From contig NC_033635.1 in assembly GCF_001540865.1 (NCBI RefSeq), positions 4,360,231-4,424,230 of the forward strand: a stretch of 64,000 nucleotides of DNA, in the 5' to 3' direction. This document shows, in pieces, positions 36,087 to 48,630 of the stretch. Each line of letters begins with the position of its first letter. The first letter of the stretch is position 1. Below the pieces are notes generated by a model. It did no database searches. It saw nothing but the letters and a program-made list of their open reading frames with translations, and was not told where the DNA came from. This stretch comes from Ananas comosus (lineage: Eukaryota; Streptophyta; Magnoliopsida; Poales; Bromeliaceae). Both the position numbers and the translations under genes were made by a program.

Positions 36087-36760
36087 TGTTAGGATTTGAT
36101 TAGATTTGTAATTAATTTTCTAGTTGGATAAAAATTAATATTTGAATATATTAAAGATAAATTAAAATTTAAATATTAATTAGAGTATAAATCTAATTAG
36201 ATGATGATACATATTTAAATCTATTGGTGATAAACTAAATATTAATTTAAATATTATTTGGAGTAGCAATGCTAATTATTCTAGAATTTGGGTATATCTT
36301 GGGTGAAGCCTTATATATATAGCCCAATGTATACATACAAATTGGTGAATGCGCCTAGGTGGTGTATCGGATGAGAGAGTTTTTTATTATGGTGATCGTA
36401 CCGTGAAAAAGCCTAGACTCGGTTGTATGCGGTGCATGTGAGAGAGAAAATGAGAGAGAATGATAGGAGAGATTCAAAAAGATTGCTCAGTTGTAGCTAT
36501 TCTATTGTAGAAAAGAAGTCAGGTGTAATCTTCTTTTATTTAATAAATTTTATTTTATCCGCATATTTTTTATTTGGTTGTTTTTCTCTATTTTATAATT
36601 GTATTAGTTTTTACTGAGAAAACGAGTTTTATGCTAAAAATCTGATTCAACACCTCTATTGCAAAATTCCAACATCCAGAACTGAATCAACAGCAATCGG
36701 TATCGGAGCAGGTTGCGGATTTTCAAAATCCAAAACCAGGCGAGTACCAGATTCCCAACA
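36087..36760 (+). mobile_element. Probable solo or 5' LTR of a retrotransposon
   Basis: The segment starts TGTTAGG, contains a TATA-like 'ccttatatatatagccc' near 36310, and ends in 'attcccaaca' at 36760. The 5-bp flanks 'cccat' and 'cccac' match at four positions, which would make it a solo LTR. Alternatively the LTR ends at 36692 and 'tcggtatcggagca' (36698-36711) is a decayed initiator-Met primer site. No internal coding region follows. Confidence 0.5.
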
Positions 36761-37263
36761 CCCACTATATTTATTTTTTTCCATTTAATTCAAATACATG
36801 TCATGAGTCTATCAAAAAGTCTAGAGTGTTAAATATTAAAATAATAAAATATTATTCTTTATCAGGTTTTAGAGAATAACATTTATTTTTTATTTTTAAT
36901 AAACAATGATTGCAATGGCAATATTGTTCGGATAGTTAATGGGAATTCGCATATGCATGAATATTATTCAAACAGATCAAATAGAATTACTCCCGTTATT
37001 AAACTAGTTTAGTTTCTAAAATTTTCACATATATTACACTTCTTGTTTTTAATGTTAATAATTAACTTCTATAGAAATGATCATTTGTCCTCATTCATTA
37101 AAATTCTAACACATTCATTTAATCCAATTAGCGTGACAAAAAAAAGCTATTTATAGCAAAAACTATATTACTTTCATGTTCAGGGAGTAGAGTTCATCAT
37201 TTACTAAAATTCAGAGACTAAAATGTGTAAGGAGAAAGTCCAAGGACTAATTCGCTCTCTTAC

Positions 37264-37747
37264 TGTGACGCCCCAACTTCCCAGGGGGTCACCCATCCTA
37301 GGATTACTCCCATCCTAGCACGCTTAACTCTCTTAACCTCTTGGGTCTTGCCACCACCCAAAATGCTTAAGCCGGGTTAAGAGTTTAGTCCTATTATATC
37401 TTATATATAGGACTATCTGGGGTCTCACAATCTCCCCTCCTTTAAGCCCTGACGTTCTCGTCAGGCTCAGACTCACAAGTACCAGGCGATGTGAGACTCA
37501 TCTCGCTAGCCCGTCATCCAGACCCTGGCTCAGCCGAGACTCATCTCATACTTCCGGCTGGTAATTGGCTCTGATGCTATCTGTAACGCCCCAACTTCCC
37601 AGGGAGTCACCCATCCTAGGACTACTCCCGTCCTAGCACGCTTAACTCTCTTAACCTCTTGGGCCTTGCCACCACTCAAAATGCTTAAGCCGGGTTAAGA
37701 GTTTAGCCCTATTATATCTTATATATAGGACTATCTGGGGTCTCACA
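37264..37747 (-). mobile_element. Complete Cassandra-like TRIM retrotransposon
   Basis: Two 166-bp LTRs (37264-37429 and 37582-37747) in direct orientation bracket a 152-bp interior. Read on the minus strand, the primer site lies just after the first LTR (a decayed TGGTATCAGAGCCA, here TAGCATCAGAGCCA), and a polypurine tract 'aaaggaggggagat' just precedes the second. The perfect duplication 'cttac' flanks it at 37259-37263 and 37748-37752. Each LTR ends with a stretch of about 65 bp resembling 5S rRNA (reversed: 37264-37329). It encodes no protein and must rely on enzymes from other elements. Confidence 0.93.
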
Positions 37748-38838
37748 CTTACAAGATAGAGTGACTATCTTTTAGAGCAACACTAGTTGTGCACCCCAAA
37801 AGAAGATATAAATTTTACATTTTGGACTTTGTGTGGTTAAGATTTATCCACACTAGTGTTTTCAAAACTTTTTTCTTAACTAAAAATTCAAAGAAATTTT
37901 TTAAACCCTAGAATCCTAAGATATAAGATGTACACTCCTTACAGGGATCGGCGTACATAAAACATTTTCCTTATTTTGATGGTTTAGTTCACTTAATCTC
38001 TGGTCTAATCATAATTTTATCTTTTGTTGTCCCTTAATTTAATACTAGTTATCCTTTTCACTGGCCTGTCGTAACTAAGTTTTTGTCCAAGTATGTCTTT
38101 TTTAGTACTTAAATGATGGAAGCTTGTGGATTTTTTTATCATGCAACAAGGATTGGAATTTTATATTGGATAAGAAAAAAAATGAGTTAAAATAAAGTAG
38201 TCTAAAATCATGAAGGTACTAAGGTTCTAATCATTATCATTAGATTACTACTTTGGCATTATGATAATAATAGCAATAATAATAATTAATAATAACACTA
38301 ATGATCATATTTGTTACCACTTCACTATCGGGCTTGCTTCTAAATTTGGAAAAGATATGGAAACTCTAAGCTGATTTTGTAAAACATTTATAGAAAAGTG
38401 ATGTCATTAACAGAGTTTATTTTGATATTTGATGAATAGAATTTATTAAATCTGATTATTAATTGCTAAATGAATATGATCAGATATAATGAATCTATTA
38501 TGCCTCTAAGTAAAAATGATGGTGTTTATGTCACTTTACAAGAGTATGGTACGTAATGCATCTAAGAAGGGTACCTCCTCCTTATCCCCACTAGCTATTA
38601 AAGGGCTTGAACTAATTCAAAAGGTTAAGCCCATCAATGGAGAAACTCTTACACATTATCAATATAGATATTTAAGATTTTTATGTAAATCTAATGTGAA
38701 ATAATTACTATTCTTAATACCCTTGTTGACGTGTGCAAAGTGTTAATGAATGGCACATAGAGATCTATGGCAACCACACAAAATTCACATAAAAATTAGT
38801 ACATGATACAAACCTAGCTACATGTTTAATACTACGTA
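37748..38838. other. AT-rich spacer
   Basis: No gene was recognised. A 62-codon open frame at 38516-38704 on the plus strand has no identifiable family; it may be retroelement debris. Confidence 0.35.
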
Positions 38839-39120
38839 CACTACAACAGAATATGTTTTAGACGACGTTTTTTAATTAGACATCACTTTATTCTAGCGTT
38901 TTCAATATTTGGCATGTGCCGACACTATGAAGTGTCGTCAATAAATATATTTTTATCAGATACTGATAAAATTTTTCTAACGCTAGCTATATTAAAGCGT
39001 CGGTATATTTATCTCGATATGTTTACTTAACGACTTTTTGCTCGATACTTTTGCAAGCGTTGGAATTATTCTTACCGTTGTTTTAGAGCGTGCTTGTTAT
39101 TATTTAAAATATCTTTAAGT
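38839..39120. mobile_element. CACTA-like left end
   Basis: It begins CACTACAACAGAATATG at 38839 and holds short subterminal words ('gacgacg', 'gtgtcgtc', 'gcgtcgg', 'aagcgt') in both orientations, as in CACTA element ends. It might pair with the end at 41776, but the 3-bp flanks differ. Confidence 0.4.
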
Positions 39121-39436
39121 GCAAGATTTGTTGAGGAACAATATTGGATGGTTTGTAAGGTAGCTTAAGCACAAAGGACCAACTCTTGCCTTTTATCTTC
39201 TGTGGTACACTAGATATTTTTAAAAAAAATCAAATTTCATATATGCAATTGAATTTGGTAGCATACGGCAAATCGGCTACAATCTTATACATATATACAA
39301 TTTTGTTTGACAATAAAAGAACTTTAGGAATTGCCTTTTTTTAATTTCCTTCTCTCTATGTTTTTTTGTATAGCTAACAGTGATAGATTAAATCATGTAA
39401 TGATTGTTTTTTTTTAAAAAAAAGATATAGGTGTGG

Positions 39437-39950
39437 CCCTACAACAGAATTAGATTATAGGGACACATGTTTGAGACACTTTTGAGTAAGTGTCTCATTT
39501 ATGCTAAAACTTAAAAACACATCTACTAATGCCTAAATATAAAGCCCAATCCAATCAAAAAGAAAAAATTATTCTACTCAACCCACCACACTTAGTCCAT
39601 TTGGCCCGGTTATAAACAGAAAAGAAAAAAAAAAGAAAAATTAATTACCATCTGTTTTTCTCTTTTCACTCAATTCACTAAAATTCTAGACGAAGAGCCT
39701 TTACTGTCGTCCTCCTCCGCCACCGCAGCCAACGAGATAGAGTTTCGGCGGTTGCTAAATGCTTAAATAAGTGTTGGTAAATTAGCAGCACTCTTTTAGG
39801 TTATAGAGACACTCTTTAACTGTCACTATATACCTAGCGACCCCACATATAGCAACACTTTTTAAAATTGTCGATAATTTTAGCCAGCAGTACTTTTTTG
39901 ACATGTACCTATATTTAAAAGTGTCGTTATAGATCGTTTTTGTTGTAGTG
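39437..39950. mobile_element. Non-autonomous CACTA-like element, inverted relative of 8.7 kb copy
   Basis: It ends in 'tttttgttgtagtg' at 39950, and the left end is 'ccctacaacagaatta'. Homology to the reverse complement of 8664-9159 is continuous, including 'tctactaatgcctaaatat', 'caatccaatcaaaaag' and a GC-rich core near 39700-39755 with 'cgccaccgcagccaacgag'. There is no transposase. Confidence 0.65.
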
Positions 39951-41160
39951 GATCTACCAAATGAGACCTAGATAGAAGAGTTTTTTTTCCAAATTTTTCC
40001 TATTGATTGACATAATTATTTGATATTTGGGATGCTTGTGAGTTTTCCTACTGAAGTTGAAAGTTCGATATGAGCGAGAGATCAGAGTATACATGTCGTG
40101 AGTTCAATGATACAACAATTGCCAGCACCATTTACTTTCTCGAGATCGCAAGTTCAATCTTCAAGATCTATACGAAAAATAAGGTCCTTTTCCGTGGCGA
40201 TTCGATGCAACGTTTTCCTATTCCTAAACAGTCCATGAGTTTTTCTACAGGTTATGATGTACTTTGCCTTTTACTTTTGTATACTTTCAACTTGTTTTTC
40301 TGATAAGTATGAGTGTTCATGAGACAGGGTAGGGGCCTCATCACCCTCTCACTTATCTATATTCATGAAAGGATTTTTGGTCAATGAAACAATTAATTAT
40401 CCCATGCTTTTACTAAAAGATGGTTGGAACCTAATACATTATTTATTAAGTGGTGCCTTTTGTACTAATTTCAACATGGTTACTGACAAAAAAAAGAAAA
40501 AAAAAAAAAAAAAGCCCTAGTGAGTTGCAAAGTAAATGGATGATTTATTGAGGAATTGTCAGTGGGTCCTCAAGAAATTTTTAAGGATTCTTTGGAGTTG
40601 AAGTTGTAATATTCTTGAGCAGTTCCCTATTAGAAAACTGGTTTAAAGGAAATAGAATTGTAAAATTAATTAGGTTAATAGCAAAAAGAGTGAGGTGAAT
40701 CTTATTTGTCATTAGACATCAAACTTCCGGTCTAGCAAAATAACGAAAATTTAGAATTGACTCTGATAATATATTATTTAAATATCATTAACTTTTTCAG
40801 TAAATACTGATTCCATAGGTCAATAACAACGAACGATGTGTAAAAATGAAAAATAAAGGGCAAAAGATATAGATGCCCATTCAGTGTAACATTATGTGCA
40901 GAAAAATTCATGATACAATTCCGCTCCTCATCTTTGGGAGGGAAAGGGGTGGGAGAAAAAGAAAAAATATCTAATTTAGTTGTTGGATTTCAATCATTCT
41001 GATACATTTCACCATTAATGAGCGGTAACTTATACTGTAGAGAAATTGCGCCTGAAGATATTGTTTATCTAAAATCGCCATAATAATTTAAGATAGGATT
41101 GTGAACTCTAGTGAGTTGCAAAGTTTATATGTTACTACTTATATATTGAAGAATATGTAG
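39951..41160. other. AT-rich spacer
   Basis: No gene was recognised. The 77-codon open frame at 40070-40303 has no known features. Confidence 0.35.
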
Positions 41161-41384
41161 GTTAAATATGCAATTTATGATATTTTTGGTTGAATTGCAC
41201 TTTTATATATTGTAACTTTTATTGATCTTGTAATTTTATATGCATAAATAGTTTATTATTGAATGACAATTAGCTAAAATATTATTTATAATTTTTTAAT
41301 GCATTATCTATTATTCAATATTTAAAAATTAGTATAATATTTAGTGATATTTGAATTTAGATGTTGGATATTAAATTATAAATA

Positions 41385-41776
41385 GCAATATTTAGTAATG
41401 TTGGGAATAGTTGCTTTATACTAACATTAGCAACATTTAGTAATGTTGGGAATGGTTAAATTATACCAACATTAGCAACATTTACAATTGTTGGGAATGA
41501 TTATATTATAATAGGATTAGCAACATTTAGTAATGTTGGGAATAATTAGTTATGCCAACATACAATAAAAGTTGCAAAATCTACTTATATAGCAACACTT
41601 GTTATGTGCCTCTTTATGCTTAATATTAGCAACATTTTACTCAAATGTTGGTAAAGGATTCACCAACTAGGGCATAGGCAACGTTAAATACTAAATGTTG
41701 CTAATAATTTTAGCATCAATTTTATGTTTTTTAGCAACAATAATAGATGCCACCAAAACATAAATTTTTTGTAGTG
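41385..41776. mobile_element. CACTA-like right end with subterminal tandem repeats
   Basis: Four units with 'gcaacatttagtaatgttgg' start at 41395, 41430, 41475 and 41520. The region ends 'aattttttgtagtg' at 41776, the inverse of a CACTACAAAAAA terminus. Repeats with internal inverted words ('aacatt'/'aatgtt') near the tip fit transposase-binding subterminal regions. Confidence 0.5.
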
Positions 41777-41900
41777 TCTCTGGCTTATTATCCTTCCTTC
41801 CTGGTGGAGTTTTGCTTGAACATCACCCTATAGTTTGCTATTTCCTAGTTCTTATTTTGTCGAGCCTAGTTAAACTTCTATGTTAGTGTTAGGTGGAGGG

Positions 41901-42120
41901 AGAGTACCAAAGTACTAATCCCCTCAAATGTGCAGTAATGTTTGTGGAGTGATAGTCCAACAAAAGTACTAACTCTTTAAGCTGTGTACTGTGTCATTAT
42001 TGTTGATCTTTTCACCCTTGAAGCTTGCCAAAGTACTAATCCCTTCAATGTGTAGTAATGTTAGTAGAGTTATATTCCAAAAGTACTTACTCTTTAAGCT
42101 TTGTACCATGTTATTCCCTT
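41901..42120. repeat. 121-bp-period direct duplication
   Basis: 'ccaaagtactaatccc' occurs at 41907 and 42028, followed in both by 'agtaatgtt', 'agtccaac' or its variant, and 'actctttaagct'. The two copies are about 85% alike by eye. No coding content. Confidence 0.55.
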
Positions 42121-42196
42121 CAAATGGGGTTTCATAAATTAGCTAGTAAACTGTTCACTAGTAAGCGACAGTAGCAAATTAAATAACATGCAGTAC

Positions 42197-42290
42197 TTAG
42201 CTGAAAATGTGAATCAACTAGGATTCGAACTTGAAATCTCAGATGCCAACCATCAAACTCTTTGCCACTTGCGTTAAGGACGGTTGGTCA
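42197..42290 (-). mobile_element. Truncated tRNA-derived SINE (head only)
   Basis: It contains the head and B box ('aactaggattcgaacttg', reversed) and the A-box side ('ttgccacttgcg'), but the 3' body with the stem and poly(A) tail is missing. A second, heavily decayed reversed copy follows at about 42345-42475. Confidence 0.65.
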
Positions 42291-42726
42291 AAATAGGATA
42301 CAGTAGCAAAGAGGAAAAAAAGGATTCAGTAAATTTTAGAATATATTTTTAGAAAAGGTTAGTACGCTGTTAGCTTCGTTCTTTTTTAAAAAATAAAATT
42401 AACTTAAAAATATGTAATAACTAAGGTTTCAAACTTAGAACTTTGAATGCCTACTATCAAATCCTATACTATCTATATGGTTTAAATATTAAATTTGTTA
42501 ATGAATTGAAAAAGTTACCACTACGAGGTTTACTAGTTTTCATAATGGTTTAATAATTATTATGACCGCTTCATCCAAGTTTTCATCGGACTGGATTAAG
42601 AATTGATTTATGATCTAACTAGAAAAATTTATCTAATATTTATTTGAGCAGAAAAATAAATAATTATGCGGAAAACATATGCTCCCATCTAGAGGAATAT
42701 TTTCGTGTACCACAACATTATTCTAA

Positions 42727-43040
42727 GGGTGCGTTTGGTTCGAGTTATTCTGGCAGAATTATAGGCAATCCTGCCAGGATAACTGTGTTTGGTTAATCCG
42801 TTATGTAATCTAGTCGTTAATGCAGCATTACAAATCGAGCAGGATTACATCGAAAATATTAACGGGAGGGGGGTCGTGTATCTTGCATTACTGAAACCCG
42901 TTAATACTACATATTATGTAAAATGACAATTTTACCCTCCAACAACTCCAAATCTAATTAACAGCATTATTTTCATCTCTCGACTTCCCCCCGGCCGTCT
43001 CTCTCGCACGCCGCTTTCTCTCGCTCTCTCTCTCTCAACG

Positions 43041-43075
<35 letters not shown>

Positions 43076-43401
43076 CGAACACCTATCATCTTCTATTGCG
43101 TCGTCCTCCTAAGTAATCATCACGATCTCCTTCCCTCTATTCGTCATTTTCGCAAAAAATAATATTCAAATGACCAAAACAAAGGCAATTTTGGAAAAAC
43201 TATACTTTTATGTCATAATTACTAAATTTGATAAACTGAACTAAACATATTAATGCTATAAACACTGTAATCTACTATTACATTACTGTATTAAACCAAA
43301 CGCTCTAATGCAGCATCAGTAGTAATCTCACGCCGAAATCCAAAATACCTGGATATGTCGATATACTTTGTAATATTACATAACTCGAACCAAACGGGCC
43401 C
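42727..43401. mobile_element. Harbinger/Tourist-like MITE with TAA duplication
   Basis: The left end 'gggtgcgtttggttcgagtt' and the reversed right end 'gggcccgtttggttcgagtt' are inverted repeats. 'taa' flanks both sides (42724-42726 and 43402-43404), which is the expected target for this superfamily. The 675-bp interior has a (TC)n run near 43015-43070 and no coding capacity. Confidence 0.75.
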
Positions 43402-43860
43402 TAAAGGGCATTTGGTTTGGCATAAAATAAAATAAAAAATTATTTTTGGTATTAAAAATATTTTTCTATTTGTTTGGTTCGACATAAAACTATTCTTTCG
43501 TAAAATCATTTTTACAAATTTGGGGAAAAGTTTGAAGTTTTCTGTTATTTTTTGACGAAAAACGAAAACTCAAGCCACTAAAATTTTTGTTTATTCTTTT
43601 TTTTTTCACCGAACCAAATAAATTTGAATTTTTTTTTTTTCAACCAAACAAATGTTGATGAAAAATTATTTTTTCACCCTACAAATCAAATACTACAAAA
43701 TGTAAAGAAAAAAAGAATTCCATCGAAATTTTTTTATGAAATCATTTCCCACATATCCAAAACATTGTGCCCTGGCATTAATTAGTGCATTGCATTGTTT
43801 TCACAATGCACATCATTGGGAGATCATCTTCTTTCTTGCACAAAGAGGCCATTTTTTAGT
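43402..43860. other. AT-rich spacer, possible second TTTGGTT repeat
   Basis: 'ggcatttggtttggc' follows directly, and 'accaaataaatttg' and 'aaccaaacaaatg' occur around 43610-43650. These are suggestive of another element of similar type, but the ends are not defined. Confidence 0.3.
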
Positions 43861-43886
43861 ACCATGAATAGAGAGCACATCAAGTG

Positions 43887-44030
43887 TCAGATCTTGCACA
43901 AGCATTTATTCCCTACGTTGCTCAGCCCCTCTATTAATGTGAGAACTTGCTCCTGCAAATACTATGCAGCAGCACATTTATGAGCTTGCATTCGATTGCG
44001 AGCCTCTTCAGAAAGTTGCAGGCCTCTGCA
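43887..44030 (-). pseudogene. Possible gene fragment with an in-frame stop
   Basis: On the minus strand, 44030 down to 43965 reads LQLSEEARNRMQAHKCAAA. After a TAG at 43964-43962 it continues in frame as YLQEQVLTLIEGLSNVG before the next stop at 43889-43887. The composition looks protein-like and less AT-rich than the surroundings. I do not recognise the family. It could be an exon remnant or captured gene fragment, or chance. Confidence 0.2.
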
Positions 44031-44034
44031 AGAA

Positions 44035-45129
44035 GAAAAAAAAAGTCTAAAATGCATCAGTTATATTAGTGGTGTGGTTTTTCCAACCAATCAGTTTATT
44101 TTTTTAGAATTTATCTAGCTATATATTCTGTCATGATTATCTGAAAATTATTTTTATTTTACTTTTTGTAACAAAAAAAAAATGATTGGCTAGTTATTGA
44201 TAATATGGTAGAAGTGTGACACAGTAAATTTTCTTCTTCGTCATATACTTTTAAGAGCCCACTCAAGAGAGAAAATCTTTTGATTTTCAAAGAAAAAATT
44301 TGTACCAGGGGATTCAATTATGACATAAAACACACACATGATGGTAAAAATAAGGCTTAGTACAAACATTATTTCCACATTATTTTACGCATGGAAGATA
44401 ATAATGTTTGGTAGAGGAGATTCAGGAATGCTTTTAGTGGTTAACTAGATACAGACTCTCGTTGAAATGATTCTTTTTAGAGTCCTATTTTTGAAGCACT
44501 TTTTAACTTCCACTATAATAAAACTATTGAATTTTTTGTGAGCAATGCTAACCCTACAATCACATTTTCAGTGATCTTACAACTCTGTTATCCGAGCGTC
44601 ATATTTTTCAACGAGTCTTATCATCCTTCTTTTTTTATTACTAAAATTCAGAAAAAATATTTTAAGCCCTAGAAGGTAGGATTATAATTCTTGAATTCAA
44701 AATTGTACCATAATATTTGGACTAGAGATTGTAATCCCTTTTTTTTTTTTTTTTTTTTTTTTTGGTGGGTCATAGACTTAACATTTCTTATTTTTACTTT
44801 TTCGAGATAGAAAAAGCTTGTCATAACTCATAAGTCAACAAGACAACTTAAAAAAGATTTAGGAATTTACATACTCTTTGATTTGGTAATAAACTTGGGA
44901 TAGTCCAAGTTATTGGCTATATTCTCCTAATAAACACCATATTTTGTCTATGCATGAATTATCTTGATTAAACCACCTAGAATAAGTAGGGAGAAATTGT
45001 TATATTGTATTATATTAAAAATTTTAATTATTACATCCTAATAAATTTAATGTAACAATTAAACTATGCAAAATATTACAAATGTAATGTAAATATAAAT
45101 TGTTATTATATATGTAATACATTATTTAG
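44035..45129. other. AT-rich spacer
   Basis: A T-tract lies at about 44740-44763. No gene was seen. Confidence 0.4.
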
Positions 45130-45487
45130 GTAAAAATATATAAAACTTATATGAACTATAGATCATTTTGATTCGACTACTCAATTGTTTAAAATTTTGA
45201 TTTTAGTACTCAACTTTTTAGTTTATTCGATTTGACTGATTTGACGACTTTTCGGATATAAATCTAAGTTATATAATTACTTATTTTAATAAATTTATAG
45301 TTATGCGAATTTTATAGAGTGTACTAATTAAATCCATAAAGATAACCAATGGATTCAAATTTTGAAGTTAAAGAACCACTAACTAGCTCAAATAAAAACA
45401 ACCTACAAATAGTAAATTAAAATTTTTAAAGATTAGGTAGCTAGATAAAAATAGATGATAGTTGAGATAAGTTTTATACTTTTTTAC
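45130..45487. mobile_element. MITE, same family as 22.98 and 58.38 kb
   Basis: The left end 'gtaaaaatatataaaactta' with 'tgaactatagatcattttga' faces a right arm whose reverse begins 'gtaaaaaagtataaaactta' with 'ctcaactatcatctattttt'. It is 358 bp and non-coding. Confidence 0.7.
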
Positions 45488-46340
45488 ATATTACCTATGG
45501 AGNTCTGCACTGATTTTTTCCTTCTTGTCTTGGCAGGCCAGCTCACAGTAATTTTTATTTCAATTTATATCATCAATCCAATAATCTGAAAAAAAAAAAA
45601 AAAAAAAACTGTTTCTGATAAATGCATCTCCAAATAAACTGTATTTTAATGGTTAAAAAAAAAGAAAAATAAAAATTCCAGAGCTTCTCACGTAAAATAA
45701 AGATAGAGTGTCACTTTTTCCTGTGTGAGATCACGAAAATCAAAACTAAGCATAATATATATAATTTGTTTAATTATTAAACTATAATTTATTTGAATTC
45801 GACATGATAGTACGAGGATAAAATTTCAATGGGAACTCCTCAATGACACCGCGGAGAGCCTCCTATCTATTGCCACGTGTCAGTATATGGCCTCCATTCA
45901 AAGGTCCGTCGAAAATTTTTTAATTCTAAAACTCAAAATTCAAGTAAACTCTAGAGGATAGAATTATAATAATTGGATAGAGATAAAACTGACACGCGGT
46001 AGCAAATTGAAGGCTCATCAACATGGTTTCGTTGAAAAGCTTTCCACTGAATTTTATACTAGGTTCGCTACTAATGAATGATAATACGATAAATAAGGAC
46101 TTAACATAAAATAAGTAAGATACTATACATAAACTTTATTATAAAGTGTAAGTACATTTTATAGGCTATCATCTAAGAGTTTATAGAAAAGAATAAATTA
46201 AAGAAAATTAATAAGGCAATTGAATGAATCTTAGATTTTTTAATACTGTGGTTTAAGATTAATATATAATATTACTTATAAAATAAATGAAAGATTTGCC
46301 TATTAAAGTCACCTTTATTTTTTATTTTTTTATTTTTTTG
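45488..46340. other. AT-rich spacer
   Basis: One ambiguous base (N) lies at about 45503 and an A-tract at 45590-45608. No gene was seen. Confidence 0.4.
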
Positions 46341-46640
46341 AGAGAAAAATAGCAAGCTATCCACTTCATTCATAATGCGGTATGAATTAACCTGGTAATT
46401 AAGGAGGAAACAAAAACAACAAAAATAGAGAGGAGAGGAGAAGGGGGGGATGAGATAGAGGAGAGGGACGGTGGAGGAGGATTAAGTTACAGGTGTACAA
46501 TTAACGGCATTGTTCGAACTAATTCCACGTCAGTAAATGTATACCCCGAAAAATCTGAGTTAGGCTCGAGCCTTGTTCTATAAAGATAATTCTGTTTCTT
46601 TCTACCTGGATTACCCACTACATAGCTGAAGGTCCGATCG
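46341..46640 (-). repeat. LINE- or SINE-like repeat, uninterrupted copy
   Basis: It matches the two halves of the 22005-22470 repeat without the Cassandra LTR: 'agcaagctatccacttcatt', 'acggcattgttcgaactaat', 'ataaagataattctgtttct', 'acccactacatagctgaa'. The tail-side motif resembles the 3' end of the SINE family. Confidence 0.55.
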
Positions 46641-48630
46641 AGTTCTTTTAACCGACTATGACTGTCATTTTCAACTTTCGTAGTACAAAGGCCACCATTT
46701 CAGATGGCCATAGAAAGCAAATGTTAGTGGCCAAAATTGTGAATAGACTTGGGGAACCATTTTTAGTTTGCTTCATATTTCTCTATGTATGGTCGGTACT
46801 ATATATATATGGCCAAAAAGTCATAAAATGAAAAGGAAAAACTAGTCAGCAGGACATAGCAAGGGAGAATAAATTCCCATTTAATATGCTGAGAATTTGG
46901 TTAGCATATTGAAACAAAGTCGCTTTGGGATGGAATTTTCGAAGCCCACATGGGATTCAGTGTGTACAAAGAGTCCTTATTTGGGCTTATTGGGCTAAAA
47001 CAGCTTCTCTGCTCGCAAAAATTTGATTTCCATTGAGCGAAAAGCTTTCCAACGATGCCTCATTGAAGAACTCCAAATCATTATCCTATATCACTTTATT
47101 TATCTATATTCAAGAACTATAATTCTTTTTTCTGGAGTTCAATTTTTTTGAAAAAAATTTTAGCATTCAAAAATATTCGAAAAGAATTATTGGATGAAGA
47201 CAAAATTAATACGTGGTGGTGGATGCGTCGTTGAGAAACTCTCCGGTCAAGATTTATCGGAAGTGGAGGTGGGACTCCTAAAAGCACCAGCTCTTAGTTT
47301 AGTACTTTTGACTTCGAAATAAATGCATAAATGTTTCCTAAATTTTAATCTTTTTCAACTTAAATCCTCTAAACTTTTAATTTTGATAATTAAACTAACT
47401 AAGCTTTATCAAATAGTTTCGTTCGTCTTCTCCTTAAGCGAAGTTATTAGAGATGTCTATAGACCGGATTGGATCAGAATAGTTAATATATATTGTACAT
47501 TTATGCTAAAATGAAATGGGTGAGGAAAAAAAAAAAAAAAAACCCTGACAAGGTGTTTACATTTCCCCATTATAGGGCTTACAAATCTTTTTAATTTTTA
47601 GCAGTAAAAACAAAGCTTTTTTTTTTACCTTGAATTTGAAAGATAGATGTATAATATAAGCCGGAATAGAATATATAAATAGCACCGCTCTTGAATTTTT
47701 GTTTAGTAGACGAGCCGAGTATGATCTGGGTCGGCTCGCTCTTTCGACTTCATAACAACTTGATACATATATTTTATATTTATATATATAATTAAATAAT
47801 TATATATATAATACAAAATTTTTATTGTTTGATTTTTAGCCCAATCTAAATATAAAGCCAACTCAATTATAAAAATGCTTATTTATATGTAAAATTCAAC
47901 CATTAGATCAAAGTCCAATAAGTAAGATCTCGCAAATTTATTATATATATCATCAATATATATATATATATATATATAATATATAGTATAATATTTCTAA
48001 TTCTTTAACTTGTTATTCGTAAGCCAGTGTGATAAATTCAACTCGTTTAATAACGATATTAAGTCAAAGTATGAACATGAATTTTTCAACTTGATACCTT
48101 AACAATCTTAGACTAGCGGTGATTTGCTCGTTTACACGAGCCGCACCATCTCGCACATGATTCGGCTCGTTTGACATCCCCACTTTAAGGTTTTGGATGT
48201 CGGAAATACGGAGTATACTCCAAAAATAAAACTTTTAAATAAGAAGTTTAATTTTTTGTTTTTTGTTTCTTCAGAGATTTTGCTATTCAAATTAATTTGG
48301 TAGAACAGCATATTTTACTTACGAGGTAATTTATCTTATTGTAAAATAATAACTTAGAGCCTTAAATAGCTGAATATAATATTTTATTCTAAATATTTGG
48401 TCATACTCCGTATTTATCAAATATATATAAATTAAACAAGACCTCATGAATTTACTATCGTAAAAATTTATAAACTATATTAACTAAATTTATAAAATAA
48501 ATAATATATTTAAAATTTTAAATTAAATACATTGAAAGATTAGATTGTAAAGTTAAATTAAAAAAAAATAAATAGATACTCAAATTAAAATGGCGAATAG
48601 TTGAGATAAGTTGTTTCCTCTAACAAAAAA
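46641..48630. other. AT-rich spacer upstream of CSN4
   Basis: It contains a (TA)n run at about 47955-47978 and an A-tract near 47525-47541. The stretch 48420-48620 shares phrases with the 45.13 kb MITE arms and may be a fragment. No gene was recognised. Confidence 0.4.

Noticed and set aside
40070..40303. A 77-codon frame as a small gene
   Set aside because: It has no recognisable features and a length expected by chance in a window of this size.
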